Shown here: positions 39,942-48,325 of the stretch, in pieces
Layout of the letters: the number at the start of each line of letters is the position of its first letter
Position numbering within the stretch: position 1 is the stretch's first letter
Source of the DNA: Brevundimonas sp. SH203
GTDB lineage: Bacteria > Pseudomonadota > Alphaproteobacteria > Caulobacterales > Caulobacteraceae
Direction: 5' to 3'
NCBI RefSeq assembly: GCF_002157625.1
Contig: NZ_BDMM01000003.1
Location: forward strand, 433,773 to 497,772
Length of the DNA stretch: 64,000 nt
Made by a program: the position numbers and the translations under genes
Notes under the pieces: generated by a model
Database searches by the model: none
Told to the model about the DNA's origin: nothing
Seen by the model: the letters and a program-made list of their open reading frames with translations, nothing else

Positions 39942-40142
39942 ATGACCGCCGACGACACCATCTATCAGGCCGAAGGCTATATGGACGACGACCTGCACGA
40001 GGCCGACATCGTCGAATGGTACGAGGCCCGCCCCGTCACCGTCTCCACCGCCGTCGCCGCCGGCGCCGTCGTCACCGCCTTCACCCTGGGCGCCCTCGCC
40101 GCCGTCGGCGCCCTCTTCCTCATCGGCCGTCTGGACGACTGA
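39942..40142 (+). CDS. Hypothetical small membrane protein
   Basis: 66 residues: an acidic N-terminus (MTADDTIYQAEGYMDDDLHE) followed by one strong transmembrane helix (about 37-60, AAGAVVTAFTLGALAAVGALF). No family recognised. AGACGGAG at 39924-39931 is a weak ribosome site for the ATG at 39942. Confidence 0.55.
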   Translation: MTADDTIYQAEGYMDDDLHEADIVEWYEARPVTVSTAVAAGAVVTAFTLGALAAVGALFLIGRLDD

Positions 40143-40211
40143 GCGCCGCGCCTAAGCTGAACTCGCAGTAGGGACCAGGAACCGACAAACGCTCGGCCGG
40201 ATCGGCGACGT

Positions 40212-40688
40212 TCACTCCTGATCGTCTCGAAGTCGCTTCTCGATCTTGTCGGGTGACACGATACGCCCGGACGCCGTGGTCAGGGCCAGGGTCAACGCCT
40301 CGTGCGTATCCTGATCGCGCAGAACCAGCGGGGGCGCATCGTCGCGCATATGTCGATCGCCCCATTGCATGATCGCGATCAGGATGATCGCAAGTTCGCG
40401 CCCTTTCGGGGTGAGGCGATACTCATGGCGCAGGCGACTGTTGTTTTCCTTGTAAGGGCTGCGCTCCAGCACCCCGTCGGCCACCAGCGTATCCAGCCTT
40501 TGCGACAGGGCGGCGCGCGGGGCTGCAAGGTCGAGCCGTAAATCCTCAAATCGCGACACCCCGTAAAAGGCTTCGCGCAGGATAAGCAGGGTCCACTTGT
40601 CGCCCAGCAGCGTTGCGGCGCGCGCCATGCTGCACTCTTCAAGAGCGACCGGAGCGGTGGACACACGGGGGGAAGCTGGATTTGACAT
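40212..40688 (-). CDS. HxlR family transcriptional regulator
   Basis: 158 residues, HxlR winged helix (CSMARAATLLGDKWTLLILREAF, ALSQRLDTLVADGVLE, YRLTPKGRELAIIL). The conserved cysteine (Cys19) could sense electrophiles as in other members. Divergent from a membrane protein gene across a 37-bp spacer that is almost wholly a perfect inverted repeat, indicating autoregulation. Confidence 0.92.
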   Translation of the reverse strand: MSNPASPRVSTAPVALEECSMARAATLLGDKWTLLILREAFYGVSRFEDLRLDLAAPRAALSQRLDTLVADGVLERSPYKENNSRLRHEYRLTPKGRELAIILIAIMQWGDRHMRDDAPPLVLRDQDTHEALTLALTTASGRIVSPDKIEKRLRDDQE

Positions 40689-40724
40689 TTGAACTCAGAT
40701 AGCCCACCCGTAGCTGAGTTCAAA
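40688..40724. promoter_or_regulatory. Perfect inverted-repeat operator of the HxlR divergon
   Basis: Arms TTTGAACTCAG and CTGAGTTCAAA (11/11 match) are separated by 15 nt. They touch both divergent start codons (HxlR ATG ends at 40688, the membrane gene starts at 40726). Probable HxlR binding site. Confidence 0.8.
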
Positions 40725-40725
40725 A

Positions 40726-41124
40726 ATGGAACCCACCTTCATGAGCTTCCTTGCGATCGTCCTTGCCGTCAAAATCCTCGTGACGGCCGTGTTCATGGCC
40801 ATCCCCTTCCTCACCTTCCCAGCGAAACGTCTTGCTGAAAGGATCGGAGTGACAGGCGGCGGAGGCGTGTTTTTCCGGCTGTATGGCGTCGCCCTCACGG
40901 CCTTGCTGGCAGGATATGGGTCTGCGTTCCCGCTGCTGGCCAAGCAGGAATTCCCTTGGGGCGTGGTCGTCATGGGCATCATTTCCAATGGCGGGGCGGC
41001 GGCGATTCTGCTCGGCGCCGGCGCAAGACGAAAGACCGCGCCCGTCGCCCTCTTTCTGCTGGCGATAACGGCAGCCCTCATCGCGGCTGCGATAAATCCC
41101 GCCTGGGCTATCGGAACGCTGTGA
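40726..41124 (+). CDS. Small multi-pass membrane protein, target of HxlR
   Basis: 132 residues (127 if started at ATG 40741), four predicted transmembrane helices (about 5-27, 45-70, 76-97, 103-128). General resemblance to DoxX-like or DUF4345-type small membrane proteins, but I cannot fix the family. Divergence from HxlR suggests it is the regulated gene. Confidence 0.7.
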   Translation: MEPTFMSFLAIVLAVKILVTAVFMAIPFLTFPAKRLAERIGVTGGGGVFFRLYGVALTALLAGYGSAFPLLAKQEFPWGVVVMGIISNGGAAAILLGAGARRKTAPVALFLLAITAALIAAAINPAWAIGTL

Positions 41125-41140
41125 CGCCGCCCCCGCCCCC

Positions 41141-41575
41141 TCACCCCGCTTTCAGGTTCTCCACCACCGCCCTCAGCTTCGCCGGCAACGGCTTGGGACG
41201 GCGCGTCTCCGCGTCGACATAGACGTGGACGAAATGGCCGATGGCGGCGGGGACGTCGACGCCGCGCTTGAAGACGGCGAAACCGTAGCTGACGCTGGAG
41301 GTGCCGATGCGGTCGACCTTGATCCCCACCTCGATCACGTCCGGGAACTTCAGCGCCGAGGTGTAGCGGCAGCCGGAATCGACCACCAGGCCGATGGATT
41401 CGTTCAGGGCGTCGGCGATCAGCAGATGGGCGTTCACCGCCGAATCCACGAACTCGTAGAATTTGGCGTTGTTGATATGGCCGTACTGGTCGTTGTCGGC
41501 CCAGCGCGTGGAGACCATGTGATAGGCCTTGTAGGTCGCGCGTTCGGCCAGCGGCCCTTCTTCCCTCTTGGGCAT
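41141..41575 (-). CDS. Acyl-CoA thioesterase, hotdog fold (4HBT)
   Basis: 144 residues beginning MPKREEGPLAERATYKAYH. The catalytic block VSTRWADNDQYGHINNAKFYEF has the conserved aspartate, followed by DSGCRYTSALKFPDVIEVG. A second 4HBT gene in addition to ybgC; likely acts on acyl-CoA, substrate unknown. An ATG at 41617 is an alternative start. Confidence 0.88.
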   Translation of the reverse strand: MPKREEGPLAERATYKAYHMVSTRWADNDQYGHINNAKFYEFVDSAVNAHLLIADALNESIGLVVDSGCRYTSALKFPDVIEVGIKVDRIGTSSVSYGFAVFKRGVDVPAAIGHFVHVYVDAETRRPKPLPAKLRAVVENLKAG

Positions 41576-41710
41576 CGGTCGTCTCTCCCTGGCGACGTCT
41601 GATCGGTCGCTTCGCACGACGCTCTAGCTTGGACGACGCGGCGTCAAGCGCCTATCGATGCCGCTCCGATCACGAACGCGCTGGCCGCAGCGCCGCTCCG
41701 GGAAACGCCG

Positions 41711-41890
41711 ATGTCCTTCACGACCCGCGCCGCCGTCCTGTCCCGCACGGGCGCCGGCCGCCCCTATGCCGACAGCCGCCCGCTGTCGGTCGAAACCGTG
41801 ACCCTGGACCCGCCCGGTGACCCTGGACCCGCCCGGCCCCGGCGAGGTCCGGGTCGCGATCAAGGCCGCCGGCCTGACGTTACAGTGTTA
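41711..41890 (+). pseudogene. Truncated zinc-dependent alcohol dehydrogenase remnant
   Basis: The first about 55 codons read as a medium-chain (zinc) alcohol dehydrogenase N-terminus: MSFTTRAAVLSRTGAG, then VTLDPPG and GEVRVAIKAAGL. A 19-nt tandem duplication (41798-41816 repeated at 41817-41835) shifts the frame. Homology stops after AAGL near 41880, before the catalytic zinc residues. The rest of the gene (about 300 codons) is absent, replaced by the 3' end of the neighbouring minus-strand gene. Confidence 0.75.
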
Positions 41891-41907
41891 CAGAACCTGG
41901 GCCGTGA

Positions 41908-42618
41908 TCATGCCTCGGCCTGACGTTCGACCGCTACCGGCAAGCGGCGCAGATTGCGCTCGATCTTCACCAGCACGAACACGAAGACCAGCAGCAGGAA
42001 CATCATGAAGAACCCTGCCGCCGCCGTCCCGGCGAGAACCGCCGTCTGACGACGCGCCTGTTCCTCGATGGCGCGGGTCGCGTCCTGCTGCATCGCCGTT
42101 TCCGCCGCTGCGCTGAACTGATCGAAATGCCATTGGATCAGTTGATCGACATCCACGGGCGTCGTCCCCGTCGGCGCTTGAACCAGATCCTTCGACAGCG
42201 AAAGAAGGCTGTCCGCATAGCGATCCTGAAGACTGGCCGGCAGCCTGTCCGAGAGGGTCTGGATATAGTCGATCACCCCGGCCTCGGGCGGGGCCATGCC
42301 GGTCTTGGCCTTGACGTAGCGAACGATGTTGGCGGCCGCCTCCTTGAATCGCCGGTCGGCGTCGCGGGTTCGATCCTCCAACGCGGCCTGATCCTGCGTC
42401 GCGACGCCCGGACTGCCCGAGTTGCGGTTCAGATAGTCGTTCAGACGGTCGTTGCGGACCAGACGCGCGGCGTCCGCCTCGCCCCCTCCGAATGACGACA
42501 ACAGCATGGGTCCGGCGACGACGGCGCCGATCGCCGCGACCGCCAGCAGCACCGTCGCCAGCACGATGATGACGACGCGAAGGATGTTGAGATAAAGGGC
42601 TTCGAGCTTGTTGAGCAT
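41908..42618 (-). CDS. Hypothetical membrane protein with two transmembrane helices
   Basis: 236 residues: TM1 about 13-42 (VVIIVLATVLLAVAAIGAVVAG), a helical extracytoplasmic region (about 60-190) rich in charged residues, TM2 about 196-216 (AGTAAAGFFMMFLLLVFVFVL), and a short basic cytoplasmic tail. No family recognised. Upstream lies the split TonB-type lipoprotein on the same strand. Confidence 0.65.
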   Translation of the reverse strand: MLNKLEALYLNILRVVIIVLATVLLAVAAIGAVVAGPMLLSSFGGGEADAARLVRNDRLNDYLNRNSGSPGVATQDQAALEDRTRDADRRFKEAAANIVRYVKAKTGMAPPEAGVIDYIQTLSDRLPASLQDRYADSLLSLSKDLVQAPTGTTPVDVDQLIQWHFDQFSAAAETAMQQDATRAIEEQARRQTAVLAGTAAAGFFMMFLLLVFVFVLVKIERNLRRLPVAVERQAEA

Positions 42619-42651
42619 GGTGATCGATCCGATTGGCCGAGGCGTCGCGCC

Positions 42652-42840
42652 TCAGTCCAGGGGCCAGGAGAGGTCGAGACTGACCGATGACTCCACCGGC
42701 TGTCCGTCGATGGTGCGGGGGCTGATGCGATACCGCGACGCCAGAGCGACGGCGGCCTGACCGAACCTTTGTCCGGGCGGCGATTCCGACATGGCCATAC
42801 AGCCGGTCAAAGTCCCCTGGGCGGTCGCCGTACAGGTCAT
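42652..42840 (-). pseudogene. TonB C-terminal domain fragment, downstream half of a frameshifted gene
   Basis: 62 codons reading TCTATAQGTLTGC, SESPPGQRFGQAAVALA and RISPRTIDGQPV, the second half of the TonB/TolA C-terminal domain pattern. Overlaps the previous gene's stop by 4 nt. That gene ends DLMAVYPARALNQNISGR, the first half of the same domain. A one-base gain or loss near 42840 would fuse them. Alternatively both parts are translated through ATGA coupling. Confidence 0.6.
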
Positions 42841-43778
42841 GGTCGCCCCGAAATATTCTGATTGAGCGCTCGCGCAGGATAGACGGCCATCAGGTCCGCA
42901 TCCGTCGGCCGCCGCAACACCCGCGCGTTCACGATCACGGGCGCGCGGCTCGCGGCTGGCTTGGCTACAGAGGCAGCGGCCGGCGGCGGGATGTCGGCGG
43001 GCGAATAGGTCGGCGTCGGCTCGGCGGCCCCCTGCCTCTGTTGAGCCGCCGCGCGACGTTCCAGCTGTTTCGTGATCGCCTCGAAGAACTGGCGACGAGG
43101 CTCCACCGCCATTTCGGGCGTGCCGAAAATGGCGGTTCGGGCCACATCGCGGGGCGGCTCTCCGTCCACGGACAGCTGCGTCACGGACCAGCCCTCGCCC
43201 TGCATGAAGCTGGCTTCCATATTGGCCGACGACGCCGGAACGACGACGCGCGCCAAATCGCCGCCGGGCGCCTGACTGACGGAATAGGCGACGGTCGCCG
43301 TACAGACGGCGCGGGTCAGACCGCCGGCCGACTGACAGTCCATCTTTGGAGAACCTTCGGCCTTCGCGTTCAGCCAGGCCGGCGCCGCGCCGCCCACGAA
43401 CCGCTCTCCCTTTTCGGACAGGGCCAGATACGGGCCGTAGTATTCATCGTCCGCCAGCCGCAGATAGCCTTTGTTCCACAGCCACCAATCGACAGGTATC
43501 GAGCCGGAAGCCCCTTGAATCTGCAGTTCGTTCGGTTCGATGCGACCGTCCTGGGCAGCGTTGGTCAGAACCGCCTGCAGCTCGACCAGAGGCGCGTTCA
43601 AGTCGCCGGCGATCATTGCGACCGCCTCGTTGCGGGCCGCTTCGTTCAGGACGGGCGCCTCGACCGATGTCGTTGCAGGGCTGGTCTCATCGCCTTTTTT
43701 GTTCTCACAGCCGGCCAGAATGAAGCTGGCGACCAGACCCGACACGACGGCGCACGCACGTTTCGCGCTTGAACGCAT
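42837..43778 (-). CDS. Lipoprotein with the beginning of a TonB-type domain (probably frameshifted)
   Basis: 313 residues from ATG 43778. Signal peptide with lipobox LAGC (Cys23), a folded region up to about 240, a proline-rich linker (APTYSPADIPPPAAAS-like), and the start of a TonB C-terminal domain (VLRRPTDADLMAVYPARAL). The domain continues in the next frame at 42652-42840. Function unknown; the architecture suggests an envelope protein. Confidence 0.65.
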   Translation of the reverse strand: MRSSAKRACAVVSGLVASFILAGCENKKGDETSPATTSVEAPVLNEAARNEAVAMIAGDLNAPLVELQAVLTNAAQDGRIEPNELQIQGASGSIPVDWWLWNKGYLRLADDEYYGPYLALSEKGERFVGGAAPAWLNAKAEGSPKMDCQSAGGLTRAVCTATVAYSVSQAPGGDLARVVVPASSANMEASFMQGEGWSVTQLSVDGEPPRDVARTAIFGTPEMAVEPRRQFFEAITKQLERRAAAQQRQGAAEPTPTYSPADIPPPAAASVAKPAASRAPVIVNARVLRRPTDADLMAVYPARALNQNISGRP

Positions 43779-43853
43779 TGAATGACTCCCCCTCGCCAAA
43801 CACTCGCAAGACGGATGCATTCAGTCAACACTAGGTTGTATGTCCTGGGTATC

Positions 43854-44699
43854 TTATCCCGCCAGCAACGCCTCCACCTGATCCCGTTCCGGCGCGGACG
43901 GCTGGGCGCCCGGCCTTGTCGCGGCGAAGGCGCCGGCCGCGCAGGCGAAGGTCAGGGCCTCGGCCGGGGCCATGCCTTCCAGAAGGGCGACGGTGATGGC
44001 CGCCACGAAGGCGTCGCCGGCGCCGGTGGCGTCCACCGCCTCCACCGTCGGCGGGGTCGCCCAGGCCATTTCGACGCCGCGCTGGTACATGGCCGCGCCC
44101 TTGGCGCCCTTGGTGACGACCACCCGGCCGCCGCCCCGGTGCAGGCCGTCGCCATAGAAGGCGGCCTCGGTCTCGTTGACCACGATCAGGTCGGCGCGGC
44201 GCAGCAACAGTTCCGACACCGGCCGGGCGGGCGCCAGATTGGCGCAGACGAAGCCCGTCGCCCGACCCACCGCCGCCTCCACCGTCTCGACCGGCAGCTC
44301 CAGCTGGACGATCAGCGCGCCCTCGATCCGCTGCGGCAGCTGTTCGGGCGTGACCATATGGTTCGCCCCGGCCGCGACCACGATCTGGTTCTCGCCGGTC
44401 GGATCGACGGCGATCAGGGCGACGCCGGTGGGGGCGGCCACATCCACCTCCACCCCCGCCAGATCGACGCCCAGATCCTCCATCAGGGCCAGGGCCTCGC
44501 CCGCCATGGCGTCGTCGCCGACCCGGCCGATCAGACAGACCTCGGCGCCCAGCTTCTCGGCCGCCAGGGCCTGATTGGCGCCCTTGCCGCCCGGATGCCG
44601 CGCCAGGGTCGCCCCCGTCACCGTCTCGCCCGGCGCCGGCAGCTGGGGCGCGGTGGCCACCAGATCCAGATTGATCGAACCGACGACGGTGATCCTCAT
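43854..44699 (-). CDS. rbsK: Ribokinase
   Basis: Phosphorylates ribose. 281 residues: PfkB motifs GGKGANQALAAEKLG and DATGAGDAFVAAI (catalytic Asp), and NLDLVATAPQLPAPGET at the N-terminus. Overlaps the upstream nucleoside hydrolase by 4 nt, so ribose released by the hydrolase can be phosphorylated by the same operon. Confidence 0.94.
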   Translation of the reverse strand: MRITVVGSINLDLVATAPQLPAPGETVTGATLARHPGGKGANQALAAEKLGAEVCLIGRVGDDAMAGEALALMEDLGVDLAGVEVDVAAPTGVALIAVDPTGENQIVVAAGANHMVTPEQLPQRIEGALIVQLELPVETVEAAVGRATGFVCANLAPARPVSELLLRRADLIVVNETEAAFYGDGLHRGGGRVVVTKGAKGAAMYQRGVEMAWATPPTVEAVDATGAGDAFVAAITVALLEGMAPAEALTFACAAGAFAATRPGAQPSAPERDQVEALLAG

Positions 44700-45634
44700 G
44701 CCGCGCCCTTCAGCTTGTCGACGATCAGGTCGAACACCCCTTGCGCGTTCGCCGCCGTGGCCCAGCGATGCCGCGCCGTCTCCGGCTCGACCCGGAACTC
44801 CACCGCCGTATGGCCGCGCGTCAGGTCGGAGCCCGTCTCGACCGCGATTCGGCACGCCCGCGTCTCGAACAGGTCGGGCCGGATCAGCCAGGCGATGGGA
44901 CAGGGATCGTGCAGGGGGGCTGAATCCCAGCCCACGATCTCGCGCTCCACCCGCTGCGAGAACCGCAGCATCGCCGCCGTCGCCCGCGCCGCCGCGCTGT
45001 CGATGGCCTCGACGGCGGCGATCCGGTCCTCGGTCGCGCGCACCTGATGCGTCGCGTCCAGGCCGAAGGCGACCACGCGGCAACCCGAGGCGAACACCGC
45101 CGCCGCCGCGTCCGGGTCGGCCCAGATGTTGAACTCGGCCGAGGCGGTGATATTGCCGCCCTCGCTGCGCGCCCCGCCCATGACGACCACCGGACCCAGC
45201 CGTTCGGCCAGCCGCCCCTCGCGTTGCATCGCCAGGGCCAGATTGGTCATCGGCCCCAGGACGGCGACGGCGACCGAGCCTTGGGGCCGGCTCATCACCC
45301 GATCGACGATGGCCTCGGCCGCCGCCCCCTCGCCGACGCCCGCCGTCGGCTCGAACGGCGCCAGATCGCCCAGACCTTCGGCCCCGTGAAACTCGCCCGC
45401 CCCCGCCGGCGGCCGTTTCAGCGGCCGTTCCGCCCCGCCGAACACGGGCACGTCTTCACGCCCGGCGATCTGGCGCACGATCCGCGCATTGCGCTGGGTC
45501 AGGGCTGCGGGGACATTGCCCCCGACCGTGGTGACGGCCAGCACCTCCAGCTCGGGCGCCGCGAAGGCCAGAAACAGCGCCACGGCGTCGTCCACGCCGG
45601 GGTCGCAATCGATGATCAGGGACTGAATGCTCAC
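44696..45634 (-). CDS. Inosine-uridine preferring nucleoside hydrolase
   Basis: Cleaves nucleosides to base and ribose. 312 residues. The N-terminal DCDPGVDDAVAL metal-binding motif, TVGGNVP, and GPMTNLALAMQREGRL are signatures. I use the GTG at 45632-45634, just before IQSLIIDCDPG, since longer starts add unlike residues. The Shine-Dalgarno is poor because AGGGGG abuts the GTG. Confidence 0.9.
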   Translation of the reverse strand: MSIQSLIIDCDPGVDDAVALFLAFAAPELEVLAVTTVGGNVPAALTQRNARIVRQIAGREDVPVFGGAERPLKRPPAGAGEFHGAEGLGDLAPFEPTAGVGEGAAAEAIVDRVMSRPQGSVAVAVLGPMTNLALAMQREGRLAERLGPVVVMGGARSEGGNITASAEFNIWADPDAAAAVFASGCRVVAFGLDATHQVRATEDRIAAVEAIDSAAARATAAMLRFSQRVEREIVGWDSAPLHDPCPIAWLIRPDLFETRACRIAVETGSDLTRGHTAVEFRVEPETARHRWATAANAQGVFDLIVDKLKGAA

Positions 45635-45787
45635 CCCCCTGGTTTGGCGGCCCGAACGCCGGGGGGCAAGCCCGTCGCGGACGAAACCGCCCCCGCGAGC
45701 GTCTGAACGAACACCGTTCATTCTCCATTCACGGACGGTCAAGCTTCATGGCTCGGGCGTATCGCAATCATAAGAGGGGGAAAGATC

Positions 45788-46312
45788 ATGAGCCTGAAAT
45801 TGACCACGGGCCTGGCCGCAGGCGTCGCGCTGGCGCTCGCCGCGCCGGCGGCCAACGCCTATCAGATGATGTATTGCCTTGAGGGGCAGGCCTATGTCGT
45901 CACCTGCAGCGGCCCCAACAACGACGACTGCTGGACGAATGCGGCCGGCGGCTGCGTGGGCAGCTGGGCGATCGAGCTGGACCTGACGGCGGTCGTTCCC
46001 GACCCGCCGACCCGGGGATCGCCGCGCGACCCCATCCGTCAGACCGCCAGCCTTTTGCGCGAGTGGCGCCCGGACCCGAAGGGCTGGACCCGCCCCTCCG
46101 AGCGTTTCATGGCCGGCCTGCGCCAGCAGGGCGTTCAGGGCCGCCTCGCCGCGCCCGCCGAGCGTCTGAGGCCGCTTCTGCCGCCCGCGATGCAGGCCGC
46201 GCCGGGCTTCGGCGGCGCCTCCGGGGGCATTCCGCCCGGCCGGGTTCGCCCCGGCGGCCAGATCCGCAGCGCCGAACCCACGCCGCAGCCCACGCCGTCC
46301 ACGCCGAGGTAG
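45788..46312 (+). CDS. Hypothetical secreted protein
   Basis: 174 residues: clear signal peptide (about 1-24, ALALAAPAANA), then a cysteine-containing segment (YCLEGQAYVVTCSGPNNDDCW, GGCVGSW), and an Arg/Pro-rich C-terminal tail. AGAGGGGGAAAG upstream gives a good ribosome site. No homologous family recognised. Confidence 0.6.
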   Translation: MSLKLTTGLAAGVALALAAPAANAYQMMYCLEGQAYVVTCSGPNNDDCWTNAAGGCVGSWAIELDLTAVVPDPPTRGSPRDPIRQTASLLREWRPDPKGWTRPSERFMAGLRQQGVQGRLAAPAERLRPLLPPAMQAAPGFGGASGGIPPGRVRPGGQIRSAEPTPQPTPSTPR

Positions 46313-46357
46313 CCGCATCGGCAGGGCGGTCGCGGGTTCGTGTGGAGCGCCCTTTGC

Positions 46358-46762
46358 TCAGACGCCCGCGACCGCCTTGCCGATCCCGCGCCGCCCGATC
46401 GGCCCCAGATGCGTCCGCTCGAACGACGCGCCGATCTTCAGCCCATAGCCGAGCATCCGGTCGAACCCGACATGGGCGCCCCAGATCAGGGCCAGCGGCG
46501 TCAGCGTCGGCGCCGCCCACAGACCGATCAGGCCCAGCGCCACGGGGCCGATCTCGCTGTGCGCCAGATTATAGGCCCGCGCCCCGATGCGCGGCCCGAA
46601 CAGCCAGGCCGCGAACGACAGATCGGGCGCCAGAAACCCAAGCGCGAACACCGGCCACGCCGCGCCCATACGGGCATAGAGTCCCACGCACAGGACCAGG
46701 ATCGCCAGCCCCTCCAGCCGCAGCCAGGTCCGCATCGGCGGCTTCGTCGTCCACTCCGTCAT
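46358..46762 (-). CDS. DUF4260 membrane protein
   Basis: 134 residues, several hydrophobic segments; matches DUF4260 (LRLEGLAILVLCVGLYARM, FLAPDLSFAAWLFGPRIGARAYN, WGAHVGFDRMLGYGLK). Divergent from a TetR regulator across two palindromic operators, so probably its target. Confidence 0.85.
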   Translation of the reverse strand: MTEWTTKPPMRTWLRLEGLAILVLCVGLYARMGAAWPVFALGFLAPDLSFAAWLFGPRIGARAYNLAHSEIGPVALGLIGLWAAPTLTPLALIWGAHVGFDRMLGYGLKIGASFERTHLGPIGRRGIGKAVAGV

Positions 46763-46776
46763 CGTCTTCAATCCAA

Positions 46777-46796
46777 ATGTCCCACTTGCGGGACAT
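46777..46796. promoter_or_regulatory. TetR-type operator 1
   Basis: ATGTCCC-N6-GGGACAT, perfect arms, in the spacer between the DUF4260 gene and tetR. Confidence 0.8.
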
Positions 46797-46802
46797 TGAG
46801 AT

Positions 46803-46822
46803 ATGTCTCACCATCGAGACAT
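46803..46822. promoter_or_regulatory. TetR-type operator 2
   Basis: ATGTCTC-N6-GAGACAT, perfect arms, differs from site 1 by one base per arm; overlaps the tetR start codon at 46821. Centres of the two sites are 26 bp apart. Confidence 0.8.
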
Positions 46823-47432
46823 GTCAACCACGACGCCCCGCCCCCGCGACCGAACGGGCACCGAGACCGCCATCGTCGAGGCCGCGCGACGGCTGCTGCT
46901 GCGCGACGGCTGGACGGCGCTGAACATCCAGGCCCTGGCCGCAGAGGCGGGCGTGGATCGCAAGCTGATCTATCGCTACTTCACCGATCTGGACGGGGTG
47001 GTCGAACGTCTGGCGGGGCGCGCCGACATCTGGCTGGGCCAGGCCCTGGCCGAACGGCCGCCCTCGACCGCGACCACCTATCGCGCCTTCGTGCGCGAAT
47101 CGGTCCTGGCCTATCTGCACGTCCTGCGCACCCAGCCGCTGGTGCTGCGGATGCTGGCCTGGGAGATGGCGCAGGACACGCCTCTGCTGCGACGGCTGGA
47201 GGCCGCCCGGTCCCGGGTCATGCAGGACTGGATGGCCGCGCGCCGTCCCGGACTGGCCATCCCGTCCGACGGCGACGCGGTCGCCCTGAACGTCGTCCTT
47301 CTGGCGGCGGTTCAGCATCTGGCCCTGGCCGGCGAGGCGCGGGGCCGGTTCGCCGGGGTCGAGCTGGACGACCGGGGTTGGGCGCGGATCGAGGCCGCCA
47401 TCGACCGCCTGATCCCCGTCTGGCCCGACTGA
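46821..47432 (+). CDS. TetR/AcrR family transcriptional regulator
   Basis: 203 residues: HTH LLLRDGWTALNIQALAAEAGVDRKLIYRYF near the N-terminus, then a ligand-binding helical domain. The ATG at 46821 lies inside its own operator with no Shine-Dalgarno, suggesting leaderless or near-leaderless translation. An in-frame ATG at 46803, also within the operator, is possible. Confidence 0.9.
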   Translation: MSTTTPRPRDRTGTETAIVEAARRLLLRDGWTALNIQALAAEAGVDRKLIYRYFTDLDGVVERLAGRADIWLGQALAERPPSTATTYRAFVRESVLAYLHVLRTQPLVLRMLAWEMAQDTPLLRRLEAARSRVMQDWMAARRPGLAIPSDGDAVALNVVLLAAVQHLALAGEARGRFAGVELDDRGWARIEAAIDRLIPVWPD

Positions 47433-47488
47433 ACCCTTCGCCACCGCGCGTCAGGGAGCCAAAGCCGCCCATCGACCGTTGCCGTCGC

Positions 47489-48319
47489 ATGACCCCCGCC
47501 GCGCCCTTCGTGAATCTGGATCGAGAGCGGGCCTATGTGTCGGATCTGGGCCGCGCCTTCGCGGGCGCCCTGGTGTTCAACATCCCGCTTCTGATGACGA
47601 TGGAGATGTGGGAGCAGGGCGTGGTCATGGACCGCTGGCGGCTGCTGGCCTTCATCCTCGCCGGCCTGCCGCTGCTGTACGGCCTGGCCTATTATGCAGG
47701 CTTCTCGAAACGGCGCGGACTGGTCAACGATGCGCTGGACACGGCCGTCGCCCTGGCGGTCGGCTTCGTCACCGCCTCCCTGCTGCTGATCCTGTTCGGC
47801 GTGGTCGAATGGGACGCACCCCCGCGCGAGGCCCTGGGCATGGTCGCGCTTCAGGCCGTGCCCGGCGCCATGGGCGCGCTTCTGGCCCGGCGTCAGCTCA
47901 GCGGAGACGGGGGCGGCGACACGGACGAAAACAGCGCCTCCTATGTCGGCGAACTGTTCCTGATGGCGGCGGGCGCCCTGTTCTTCGCCCTGAACATCGC
48001 CCCGACCGAGGAGATCGTCCTGATCGCCTACAAGGCCTCGCCCGCCCACATTCTGGCCCTGATCGCCGTGTCGATCCTGCTGCTGCACCTGATCGTGTTC
48101 AAGGCGGGCTTCGCCGGTCAGGAAGAGGCCGACCATCCCGCCGCCGCCTTCCTGCACTTCACCCTGCCCGGCTACGCCATCGCCCTGGGGGTCAGCCTGT
48201 TCACCCTGGTCCTGTTCGGGCGCGTCGACGGCCATTCGTTCGCGGGCGTGGTCCAGACCCTGATCGTCCTGGGCTTTCCCGCCGCCATCGGGGCCGCCGC
48301 CGCCCGCCTACTGGTCTGA
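47489..48319 (+). CDS. TIGR02587 family membrane protein
   Basis: 276 residues with about seven transmembrane helices; matches TIGR02587 (DUF2391; DLGRAFAGALVFNIPLLMTMEMW, APTEEIVLIAYKASPAHILALIAVSILL). Paired with the TIGR02588 gene 6 nt downstream, a conserved two-gene unit of unknown function. Confidence 0.87.
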   Translation: MTPAAPFVNLDRERAYVSDLGRAFAGALVFNIPLLMTMEMWEQGVVMDRWRLLAFILAGLPLLYGLAYYAGFSKRRGLVNDALDTAVALAVGFVTASLLLILFGVVEWDAPPREALGMVALQAVPGAMGALLARRQLSGDGGGDTDENSASYVGELFLMAAGALFFALNIAPTEEIVLIAYKASPAHILALIAVSILLLHLIVFKAGFAGQEEADHPAAAFLHFTLPGYAIALGVSLFTLVLFGRVDGHSFAGVVQTLIVLGFPAAIGAAAARLLV

Positions 48320-48325
48320 ACGCCC

